From Victivallales bacterium (GTDB lineage Bacteria > Verrucomicrobiota > Lentisphaeria > Oligosphaerales > Oligosphaeraceae), in NCBI GenBank assembly GCA_017963875.1, contig JAGCTA010000198.1:1-5670 (forward strand): a stretch of DNA of 5,670 bases. The letters are read 5' to 3'. Made by a program: the position numbers and the translations under genes. The notes under the pieces were generated by a model. That model was given only the letters and a program-made list of their open reading frames with translations, did no database searches and was not told the origin of the DNA. Shown here piece by piece: positions 1-5,670 of this stretch; positions within the stretch are counted from its first letter, which is position 1; each line of letters opens with the position of its first letter.

Positions 1-2
1 AT

Positions 3-1283
3 AAAGTCCGTGAACTTGCAAGGAAAAAAGCGGAACGTGCCTTGGAAATCGGCCGTTTTTTCAATGCGTCTCTTTTTATTTACAATGCGGATTCCGATGG
101 TTTTGACTCGCCCTTCACCGTCAACTGGCAGGAGGCATGGATACGGCTCGCCAATGGCCTGGATGCGATTTCACAATATGCAAATTCACAGAAAATGACG
201 AATTACCGTGGGGGATGTCTCGCCCCAAGACAAAGCGCCAGTTATCTTTATGGCTTTATCAACACTCCGTCGGACGCATTGGCAATGATCAACGGACTGA
301 TTAAAGACCGTGCCTTCTGGGGAATCGCACCATCATCAGCACAATTGCAGATTCAAGGATGGGAAAAAGCACCAGCGCAAATCGCCAATATCATCGGTGC
401 ACGACGACTCGCGTTCCTTAAAGTCGGCGGTGGCACGGAGAAACCTGTCAAACGCGCAATGCACCCTATTCTCGGCACGGGAAATTTGACGGAAACCGCA
501 CAATTGTTCTGGCTTTTGGAAAGGCTCAACTGGAAAGGCGCCGTCGAATATGACAATCTGGCATCGATTTCCGATGCGAAGTCAATGAAAGACGATATGA
601 CATGCAAGCAATTCATGGCAAATTGCGCAAATGCACTGACGGCTGCACTGCTGCTCGCAGAACGAATCAAAGTCACGGAACTTGCGGAACTGACGCCGTC
701 GGAAGCGGATTTGATGGCCGCGACTCTGCTCGGGAACCTCGATGTTGACAATATCATCCTGCGCACAATTAAAAACCTCCCGCAAAGTTTTGACACACAG
801 CAACAGCGTGCGCCACAGCAAAATGCCAAACCGCAGAATGGGAAACCGCAAAAGCAAAAACATCCCGACACCATGCAGGAGACAAAACATCTGGATGGGA
901 ATCCACAGGCTTCTGTAGCCGTAAAAGAGAATGTCACTGTTCCTGCAAATCAGCCAAGGCAACCGCAATCTATATCAGACGAATTGCCACAGAATACCCA
1001 CGTTGCAAGTATGGAACATATTGTTCAGCCAGCAGCAACACCACAACCGATTCCGCCATCGGCCATTGCCCCCAATTACACTCCTGGCGCTCCCCTGCCT
1101 CCACCTGTTCCATTGAAGGAAGAAGAGGACGCTGACAATGGTGCAACGAATGATTTGCCCTTGATTCTTCCCGATGAGAAAAAGCCAAAAGCCAAGGGAC
1201 GCAAGTCAACGGTCAAGGGACGCAAAAGTTCAGGTGCGGTCAAGCGCAGCCCAAGGCGAAAGCCCAATGGCGACAAGAAATAA
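3..1283 (+). CDS. Xylose isomerase-like TIM-barrel protein with Gln/Pro-rich linker and basic tail (5'-truncated by window edge)
   Basis: The reading frame is open to the left edge. A TTG at 42 is the first possible start, but the homologous part already runs through it (ARKKAERALEIGRFFNAS), so I read it as an internal Leu and the gene as 5'-partial. Residues below count from that Leu. Residues 1 to about 245 follow the C-terminal two thirds of a xylose isomerase-type barrel. They show an 'aleig..lnAslfiyna' strand and helix, an 'APRQSASYLYGFINTPSDAL' stretch where the family has the EPKP region, then 'GTGNLTETAQLFWLLERL' and 'WKGAVEYD' matching the family's late strands. By eye most metal ligands are replaced: the EPKP Glu by Leu/Ala, the NPE..H pair by Ser and Gln, and the D-x-D loop by MHPI. 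Only the last Asp (about 171) seems kept. Residues 250-375 are a low-complexity Gln/Pro/Asn linker, and 379-413 form a Lys/Arg-rich tail with two KGRKS units. No signal peptide can be judged. The gene precedes rsmI by 56 bp on the same strand and may be cotranscribed with it. Isomerase activity is doubtful and the function is unknown. Confidence 0.7.
   Translation, partial: KVRELARKKAERALEIGRFFNASLFIYNADSDGFDSPFTVNWQEAWIRLANGLDAISQYANSQKMTNYRGGCLAPRQSASYLYGFINTPSDALAMINGLIKDRAFWGIAPSSAQLQIQGWEKAPAQIANIIGARRLAFLKVGGGTEKPVKRAMHPILGTGNLTETAQLFWLLERLNWKGAVEYDNLASISDAKSMKDDMTCKQFMANCANALTAALLLAERIKVTELAELTPSEADLMAATLLGNLDVDNIILRTIKNLPQSFDTQQQRAPQQNAKPQNGKPQKQKHPDTMQETKHLDGNPQASVAVKENVTVPANQPRQPQSISDELPQNTHVASMEHIVQPAATPQPIPPSAIAPNYTPGAPLPPPVPLKEEEDADNGATNDLPLILPDEKKPKAKGRKSTVKGRKSSGAVKRSPRRKPNGDKK
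1193..1225 (+). repeat. Short direct repeat encoding the KGRKS units of the basic tail
   Basis: The 12-base string caagggacgcaa occurs at 1193-1204 and again at 1214-1225, a period of 21 bases or seven codons. It encodes K-G-R-K-S twice, with T-V between the units. The repeat lies inside the coding region and keeps the frame. It probably arose by a small tandem duplication that lengthened the Lys/Arg-rich C-terminus. Nothing suggests an independent regulatory role. Confidence 0.6.
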
Positions 1284-1339
1284 AACACAGAGAGCCAGCA
1301 TCTTGTGCCAAGGATTTCAGCACGATTCCTCTTTTCAAA

Positions 1340-2074
1340 ATGTCAACTCTGTATATCATAGCAACACCCATTGGCAATCTCGCGGACATGACTCCACGGG
1401 CCATTGACACATTGCGCAATCTCCATATCCTTTTTTGTGAAGACACGCGTCATACGGGAAATCTCCTGAAACTGCTGGATATTCCGAAACCACAGGTGAT
1501 GTTATCAAACCATGACCACAATGAAAGGGGAAATGTTGCAAAAATCATAAGTTATCTCAATGATGGCAATGATGTCGGCATTTGCACCGATGCAGGCTTT
1601 CCTGTCATCAGCGACCCTGGCTATCCCGCTGTCATGGCGGCCATTGAGGCAGGTCATGCGATTACAGTGATTCCAGGGGCGAATGCAGCATTATTGGCTG
1701 TCATTTCCTCTGGCCTTCCCTGCTCGTCTTTCATTTACAAGGGATTTGCGCCAAGAAAACCTGGAAACCGACGGCGTTTTCTTGAAATGGATGCGAATTC
1801 GCCACATACAATGGTTTTCTACGAATCGCCATTCCGTATTGAAAAACTGCTTATGGAAGCGAAGGAGGCTTTTGGCAACCGCCAGGCGGCTGTCTGCCTT
1901 GAATTGACAAAGAAGTTTGAACGTGTCTCACGCGGGCCCTTGTCGCAGTTGATTTCAGAATTTGCAGACAAGAAAATCAAAGGCGAAGCCGTCGTGGTCA
2001 TCTCAGGTTGCGGACATGATGAATTGCCTGAAGAAGACAGTGACGATGACGGAACAATCGCAGAATCCGAATGA
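1340..2074 (+). CDS. rsmI: 16S rRNA (cytidine(1402)-2'-O)-methyltransferase RsmI
   Basis: This cytoplasmic SAM-dependent enzyme of the tetrapyrrole-methylase fold 2'-O-methylates C1402 in the decoding centre of 16S rRNA, usually together with N4 methylation by RsmH. Family motifs appear in order: LYIIATPIGNLADMTPRA (4-21), CEDTRHTGNLL (33-43), NDVGICTDAGFPVISDPG (77-94), VIPGANAALLAVISSGLP (110-127), KGFAPRK (134-140), YESPFRI (161-167), LELTKKFE (188-195) and KGEAVVVISG (214-223). The ATG at 1340 puts the first strand at the usual distance from the N-terminus. No Shine-Dalgarno motif lies at proper spacing, since the nearest AAGGA is 25 bases upstream. The protein has 244 residues against about 286 in E. 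coli. It lacks the small C-terminal helical domain and ends in an acidic tail (EEDSDDDGTIAESE). Three usually conserved positions differ: DAGTP reads DAGFP, YESPHR reads YESPFR, and RELTK reads LELTK. The family assignment is firm. Confidence 0.95.
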   Translation: MSTLYIIATPIGNLADMTPRAIDTLRNLHILFCEDTRHTGNLLKLLDIPKPQVMLSNHDHNERGNVAKIISYLNDGNDVGICTDAGFPVISDPGYPAVMAAIEAGHAITVIPGANAALLAVISSGLPCSSFIYKGFAPRKPGNRRRFLEMDANSPHTMVFYESPFRIEKLLMEAKEAFGNRQAAVCLELTKKFERVSRGPLSQLISEFADKKIKGEAVVVISGCGHDELPEEDSDDDGTIAESE

Positions 2075-2079
2075 GTTTT

Positions 2080-2104
2080 CGGCAAGTCAAATAATTGATA
2101 GCCG
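2080..2104. terminator. Weak imperfect hairpin between convergent rsmI and mfd
   Basis: The 35-bp gap between the two converging stop codons holds an imperfect inverted repeat. The outer arms are CGGC (2080-2083) and GCCG (2101-2104), and the inner arms are TCAA (2087-2090) and TTGA (2095-2098). They are separated by a small AAG/TA internal loop and capped by ATAA. The position suits a shared bidirectional terminator. However, each arm is only 4 bp and no T-tract follows on either strand, so it is not a canonical intrinsic terminator. It may be chance or a Rho-dependent end. Confidence 0.22.
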
Positions 2105-2109
2105 CTTAT

Positions 2110-5100
2110 TCAAAGGCTCAGTTTCTCCAAAAATCCGATAACTTCTTTCAACTGCGAGGCACCATCGGTTTCCTTCAACCGTGGCACTTCGTTTCTGAAG
2201 GTTTTATACAGTCCCTTCTGTGTTTCCATGACAAGTCGTCCGTCACGGACGTGCAAACGGATAATATGATGCCTTTGTGCCAAAATCCTGACTCGGGTAT
2301 AATCCAGCAGGCTTTTCGTACAATCGGGCAAGGGTCCAAAACGATCCTTTAATTCCAGTTCATAGCCATCGACCTCGCCAATGGACAGCATCCTGCTCAA
2401 TGTTTTGTAGCAATCAATTCGGACGCCCTGGTCGCCAACGTATGCAACTGGAATGCCAAGAGCAGTCCGTCCGTCGGTGGCGGAAATGGCAAACTTTGTT
2501 TTGTCAAAACTCATGTCAATGGGATGCGGCAACGAGACATCCTTTTTCTCAAGCCTCGCGACCGCTTCCTTGAGCAACTGGCAGTACAATTCAAAACCGA
2601 CAGCCGCAATATGGCCACTTTGCTCCGTTCCAAGGATATTCCCCGCGCCGCGAATCTCCAAATCGCGCAAAGCCAACTTGAATCCAGCACCCAAATGCGT
2701 ATAACGGCGTATCGCCTCCAGACGTTCACGGGCATTCTGTGGCAAAGCCCCCATCGGAGGCAAAAGTAAATACGCATACGCCTGGCGATCCGTCCGCCCG
2801 ACTCGACCTCTCAATTGATACAATTCGGACAACCCGAATCTGTCCGCTCGGTCGATGATGATGGTATTCGCATTCTGGATGTCCATGCCGCTTTCGATGA
2901 TCGTCGTGCAGACAAGGACATCATAGTCATGCCGTACAAACTTCGTCATGATGTCCTCCAGTTTGCCTGGACTCATTTGACCATGCGCCACGACGACCCT
3001 CGCCTGCGGCACAAGGTCTCTTATCATTTGAGCAAACTTGTCAATAGACTGCACGCGATTATGCAGGACATACGTCTGCCCATCACGCTCCAGTTCGCGA
3101 AGAATGGCCTGACGCATCAGTTCCTTGTCAAACTGTCCAACGACAGTTGTAACAGGAAGTCGGTTGGTCGGTGCCGTCATGATGGTGCTCAGATTTCTGA
3201 TTCCCGAAAGGCTGAAATAAAGTGTTCGTGGTATCGGGGTCGCCGTCATGGTCAAGATATCCAGATTGGCCCGCATTGCCTTAAGCCGTTGCTTGTCCTT
3301 CACGCCAAAACGCTGCTCCTCGTCGATGATAAGAAGGCCAAGCGAGGCAAAGGAGACATCGGGAGAGAGAAGCCGATGCGTGCCAATCAGAATATCGACT
3401 TCGCCGCGCGCCGTTCTCGCCAGGATATCTGCCTGTTCCCCCGCTGTCTTGAAACGGCTCAGCATTTCAATTGTCAAAGGAAATTCATTCATGCGCTCCG
3501 TGAAGGACTGGTAATGCTGCTGACACAAGATTGTCGTTGGGACAAGGACCGCGACCTGCTTGCCGTTCAACACAGCGCGAAACGCCGCGCGCATCGCCAC
3601 TTCCGTCTTTCCATAGCCGACATCGCCGCACAACAACCTGTCCATGGGCTTGGGCTGCCCCATGTCCTCCAGAACTGCCTGTATGGCATCCATCTGGTCA
3701 GGCGTTTCCGTATATGGGAAAGAGCCCGTGAATGAACGCTCCCATTCGATATTCGGCTTGAAGACAACTCCCTCCGACCGTTGACGCACGGCTTCCATTC
3801 GCAAAAGTTCCGCCGCCAAATCCCATGCGGCATTTCCTGCGGCTTCCTTGGTGTTCTTCCAGACATTTCCGCCAAGCCTGCTAAGCGCGGGCATGGATTT
3901 GCCAGCCCCCATGTATCTGCTTACCAGAACAGCGTCCTCAACGGGGACATATAGCCGCACATCATCCGCAAACTCCAGTTCGATGACCTCCTGGACATCG
4001 CCTGCCTTCTCTATGAAATGAACGCCATGATAAATGCAGATGCCGTGTGTGACATGTACCGCAAGACCGCCCTCCTCCAAATCTGTCGAACTCCGCAATG
4101 CCATGTCCTGTCTGTAATCCACATGCTTTCGACGTCTCTGCGGAGGTTTTCTTCCAAACAACTCCTTGTCGCTGAGCATGATGATGTGTGCTTCTGGAAA
4201 CATGATGCCATTGGCAAGTTCCAAATGCTCGAATTCGACAGGCAGCGATTTGGTCAACGGGTCTTCTGAAAGCATTGTCTTGAAACGCTCACATTCCGCG
4301 TCGCTTCCACAACATGCCACAAGGGTATAACCTGAGTTGGTCCAACGTATGAGATTGTCACGCAGTTGCTGCCAATGCCACAGAACGGCACCGTCTCCCA
4401 TTTCTGGAAGCAACGTCGTCAACTCACTGCCAAGACTCACGGCGTCAATCCGCCTGACAGGACCACCAAGGCGTTTCTTGATTGAAGATTCACCTGGTTC
4501 AGTGATGAGGCTGATGACGCCGCTGGCGGATGTCACCCACTTCGACCATGCCTCTATGCCAGCGTCATTGAAAAAACTCCGTAAGTGCTCGTTAATCAAA
4601 TCAGGTCCACAGAGTACCATGGTGATATCGGAGGGGAAAAAGTCCCGAACCAACGCTTTTTCACTATCCTCCGCGTCAAGCACGGCCGCGCCACGCGGGA
4701 TGACACGAATTTCATTGACTTCCTTGAAGGAACGCTGCGTTTCAGGGAGGAAGAAGCGCATGTTGTCGATTTCGTCCCCCCAGAATTCCAGACGCACTGG
4801 TGCATCATACAGCGGCGAATAGATGTCAAGTATTCCGCCGCGATGCGCGAATTCGCCTGGCATCTGGACCTCGAATTCATTGTCGTAATCTAGCTCGACG
4901 AGTTTTTTTGCCAATTCCTCTGGAGAAATCGTCTGCCCTTTCTTCAAAGAAAAGATTCTCTTAGCAAATCCTTTCGGCGACAATGTCTTGGACAAAAGCA
5001 CGGGAACCGTGGTGATGAATATCGCGGGATAGCCATCCAACGCGGCTTCCAATGCGGCACAGCGCCCTGCTTCATTCTCTGGCACATACTGGTTCTTCCC

Positions 5101-5352
5101 CAATGTCAGTTCATTGACTGGAATCAACGGCCTCGAATCGCCCAATAGTTTCATGTAGGCGCTGATATCTGAATTAAGTTGGTCAGCTTTGCCTTGGTCT
5201 GCTGTCACGACAAGCAACCGCCCTGTGCGATTCTTCAGAACCAACGCAAGGGCTGCTGGCACCAGCGAATAATCATGCAATGCCAGACGAAAGGCACTTT
5301 CTGGAAACCTTACGTCAGCCCATGCGGTAAATCTGTCTCGCCAAGTAGTCAT
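2110..5352 (-). CDS. mfd: Transcription-repair coupling factor Mfd
   Basis: This DNA translocase binds RNA polymerase stalled at lesions, pushes it off the template using ATP, and recruits UvrA to start nucleotide excision repair. It has 1080 residues (E. coli 1148) and looks complete. Residues 1 to about 270 are the degenerate UvrB-like module, including GEFAHRGGILDIYSP (166-180), RLEFWGDEID (187-196) and TQRS (205-208); its ancestral ATP-binding loop is not recognisable. Residues about 425-500 are the CarD-like RNA-polymerase-interaction domain. The SF2 motor spans about 540-870, with Walker A GDVGYGKT (576-583, Lys582), DEEQ (677-680), TATP (703-706) and QLRGRVGR (846-853). The translocation segment carries LRDLEIRGAGNILGTEQSG (895-913). 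The C-terminal UvrA-masking domain spans about 965-1065. The ATG at 5350-5352 gives a normal N-terminus, although no Shine-Dalgarno motif precedes it. The interaction domain reads HGICIYHG (436-443) where most homologues have HGIGRY/F.G. The gene lies 61 bp downstream of an FGE-like gene on the same strand. Confidence 0.98.
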   Translation of the reverse strand: MTTWRDRFTAWADVRFPESAFRLALHDYSLVPAALALVLKNRTGRLLVVTADQGKADQLNSDISAYMKLLGDSRPLIPVNELTLGKNQYVPENEAGRCAALEAALDGYPAIFITTVPVLLSKTLSPKGFAKRIFSLKKGQTISPEELAKKLVELDYDNEFEVQMPGEFAHRGGILDIYSPLYDAPVRLEFWGDEIDNMRFFLPETQRSFKEVNEIRVIPRGAAVLDAEDSEKALVRDFFPSDITMVLCGPDLINEHLRSFFNDAGIEAWSKWVTSASGVISLITEPGESSIKKRLGGPVRRIDAVSLGSELTTLLPEMGDGAVLWHWQQLRDNLIRWTNSGYTLVACCGSDAECERFKTMLSEDPLTKSLPVEFEHLELANGIMFPEAHIIMLSDKELFGRKPPQRRRKHVDYRQDMALRSSTDLEEGGLAVHVTHGICIYHGVHFIEKAGDVQEVIELEFADDVRLYVPVEDAVLVSRYMGAGKSMPALSRLGGNVWKNTKEAAGNAAWDLAAELLRMEAVRQRSEGVVFKPNIEWERSFTGSFPYTETPDQMDAIQAVLEDMGQPKPMDRLLCGDVGYGKTEVAMRAAFRAVLNGKQVAVLVPTTILCQQHYQSFTERMNEFPLTIEMLSRFKTAGEQADILARTARGEVDILIGTHRLLSPDVSFASLGLLIIDEEQRFGVKDKQRLKAMRANLDILTMTATPIPRTLYFSLSGIRNLSTIMTAPTNRLPVTTVVGQFDKELMRQAILRELERDGQTYVLHNRVQSIDKFAQMIRDLVPQARVVVAHGQMSPGKLEDIMTKFVRHDYDVLVCTTIIESGMDIQNANTIIIDRADRFGLSELYQLRGRVGRTDRQAYAYLLLPPMGALPQNARERLEAIRRYTHLGAGFKLALRDLEIRGAGNILGTEQSGHIAAVGFELYCQLLKEAVARLEKKDVSLPHPIDMSFDKTKFAISATDGRTALGIPVAYVGDQGVRIDCYKTLSRMLSIGEVDGYELELKDRFGPLPDCTKSLLDYTRVRILAQRHHIIRLHVRDGRLVMETQKGLYKTFRNEVPRLKETDGASQLKEVIGFLEKLSL

Positions 5353-5413
5353 CGTCGTTCTGGATTCAATTCTTCAGTCTGCAACAAAAAATCGTGCTCG
5401 AAACCATTCAAAT

Positions 5414-5670
5414 TCATAACTGAACAACTGAAGCCAGAGCGACACGGAAACCAATGAACGGACGTCTGAAATTCATGGACCCTGGAACGCGTGTCGCACA
5501 CCGACAGTCCTTTGCAGCATCCTGCCAACTGCCGCCACGACGGACACGACGCTGCAATGTATTGTCACCTCGCCCGACTGGATCCGAGACCGAATGACTG
5601 TCGTACGGAACAAATTTGTCAACACACCATTCGGACACATTGCCATGCATGTCGTAAAACCCCCACGCAT
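5414..5670 (-). CDS. FGE/SUMF1-family (formylglycine-generating enzyme-like) protein, C-terminal part only
   Basis: The frame continues beyond the right edge, so only the last 85 or so residues are visible. They carry the family's C-terminal hallmarks in order: AWGFYDMHGNVSEWCVD (family pattern N.wGL.DM.GNVwEW), DPVGRG, RVRRGGSWQD, CRCATR and IGFRVAL close to the stop codon at 5414-5416. Members with the full catalytic cysteine pair convert a sulfatase Cys to formylglycine. Many bacterial members lack it and serve as C-type-lectin-like or kinase-associated domains. Here the cysteines form C-R-C (codons at 5504-5506 and 5498-5500). The second aligns with human FGE Cys341, but the position five residues earlier (human Cys336) is Ala. 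True formylglycine-generating activity is therefore doubtful. The gene ends 61 bp before mfd on the same strand, and no strong terminator lies between, so read-through is possible. Any signal peptide, kinase or other N-terminal domain is outside the window. Confidence 0.9.
   Translation of the reverse strand, partial: AWGFYDMHGNVSEWCVDKFVPYDSHSVSDPVGRGDNTLQRRVRRGGSWQDAAKDCRCATRVPGSMNFRRPFIGFRVALASVVQL

Noticed and set aside
42..44. TTG as the true start of the isomerase-like gene
   Set aside because: Homology to the family already runs through this codon and the frame stays open to the window edge, so the real start lies upstream.
353..937. A 194-codon minus-strand frame inside the isomerase-like gene
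   Set aside because: The product is Cys/Ser/Phe-rich with no recognisable family, as expected opposite Gln/Lys-rich codons. The plus-strand frame has clear homology and continues through.
1310..1336. Possible hairpin upstream of rsmI (AGGA paired with TCCT, followed by CTTTTC)
   Set aside because: It is only four base pairs around a 12-base loop, expected by chance in AT-rich leader DNA.
2815..3735. A 306-codon open frame on the plus strand opposite the motor region of mfd
   Set aside because: It lies wholly antisense to the conserved helicase motifs of mfd, its His/Arg/Gln-rich product shows no domain, and nothing supports a start site. It is a shadow frame.
4337..4822. A 161-codon plus-strand frame opposite the N-terminal part of mfd
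   Set aside because: Antisense shadow with no domain. The opposite strand encodes the UvrB-like module of Mfd with recognisable motifs.
5386..5402. Possible terminator between the FGE-like gene and mfd: TCG-AGCA-CGA followed by a T-run on the minus strand
   Set aside because: The stem has only three base pairs, too short for a stable intrinsic terminator, so the T-run alone is not enough.

Overview
The window holds four protein-coding genes in two converging blocks, with almost no non-coding space. Two genes are on the plus strand: the 3' part of a xylose isomerase-like TIM-barrel gene (3-1283) and rsmI (1340-2074). Two are on the minus strand: the 3' end of an FGE/SUMF1-family gene (5414-5670, running off the right edge) and mfd (2110-5352). 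The two blocks meet tail to tail in a 35-bp gap at 2075-2109. No gene-free stretch exceeds 61 bp. I see no tRNA, rRNA, CRISPR array, insertion sequence or attachment site.

Organism: this is clearly bacterial, with base composition near 50% GC by eye. An FGE/SUMF1-family protein and a divergent sugar-isomerase-fold protein beside housekeeping genes, together with start sites lacking Shine-Dalgarno motifs, would suit a Planctomycetes-Verrucomicrobia-Lentisphaerae type bacterium. That placement is an inference and no marker here proves it.

Two genes are confident housekeeping functions. rsmI encodes the SAM-dependent methyltransferase that 2'-O-methylates C1402 in the decoding centre of 16S rRNA. 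mfd encodes the transcription-repair coupling factor that removes stalled RNA polymerase and recruits UvrA. They do not act in one pathway, and their closeness is convergent rather than operonic.

The least ordinary gene is the first. Its barrel resembles xylose isomerase in layout but appears to have lost most metal ligands. A Gln/Pro-rich linker and a histone-H1-like Lys/Arg-rich tail follow the barrel, so a structural, regulatory or nucleic-acid-associated role is more likely than sugar isomerisation. Smaller oddities are a short RsmI with an acidic tail, a changed signature in the RNA-polymerase-interaction domain of Mfd, and an FGE-like protein whose cysteine spacing does not match the true sulfatase-activating enzyme. 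I found no convincing evidence of a new multi-gene system in this window.
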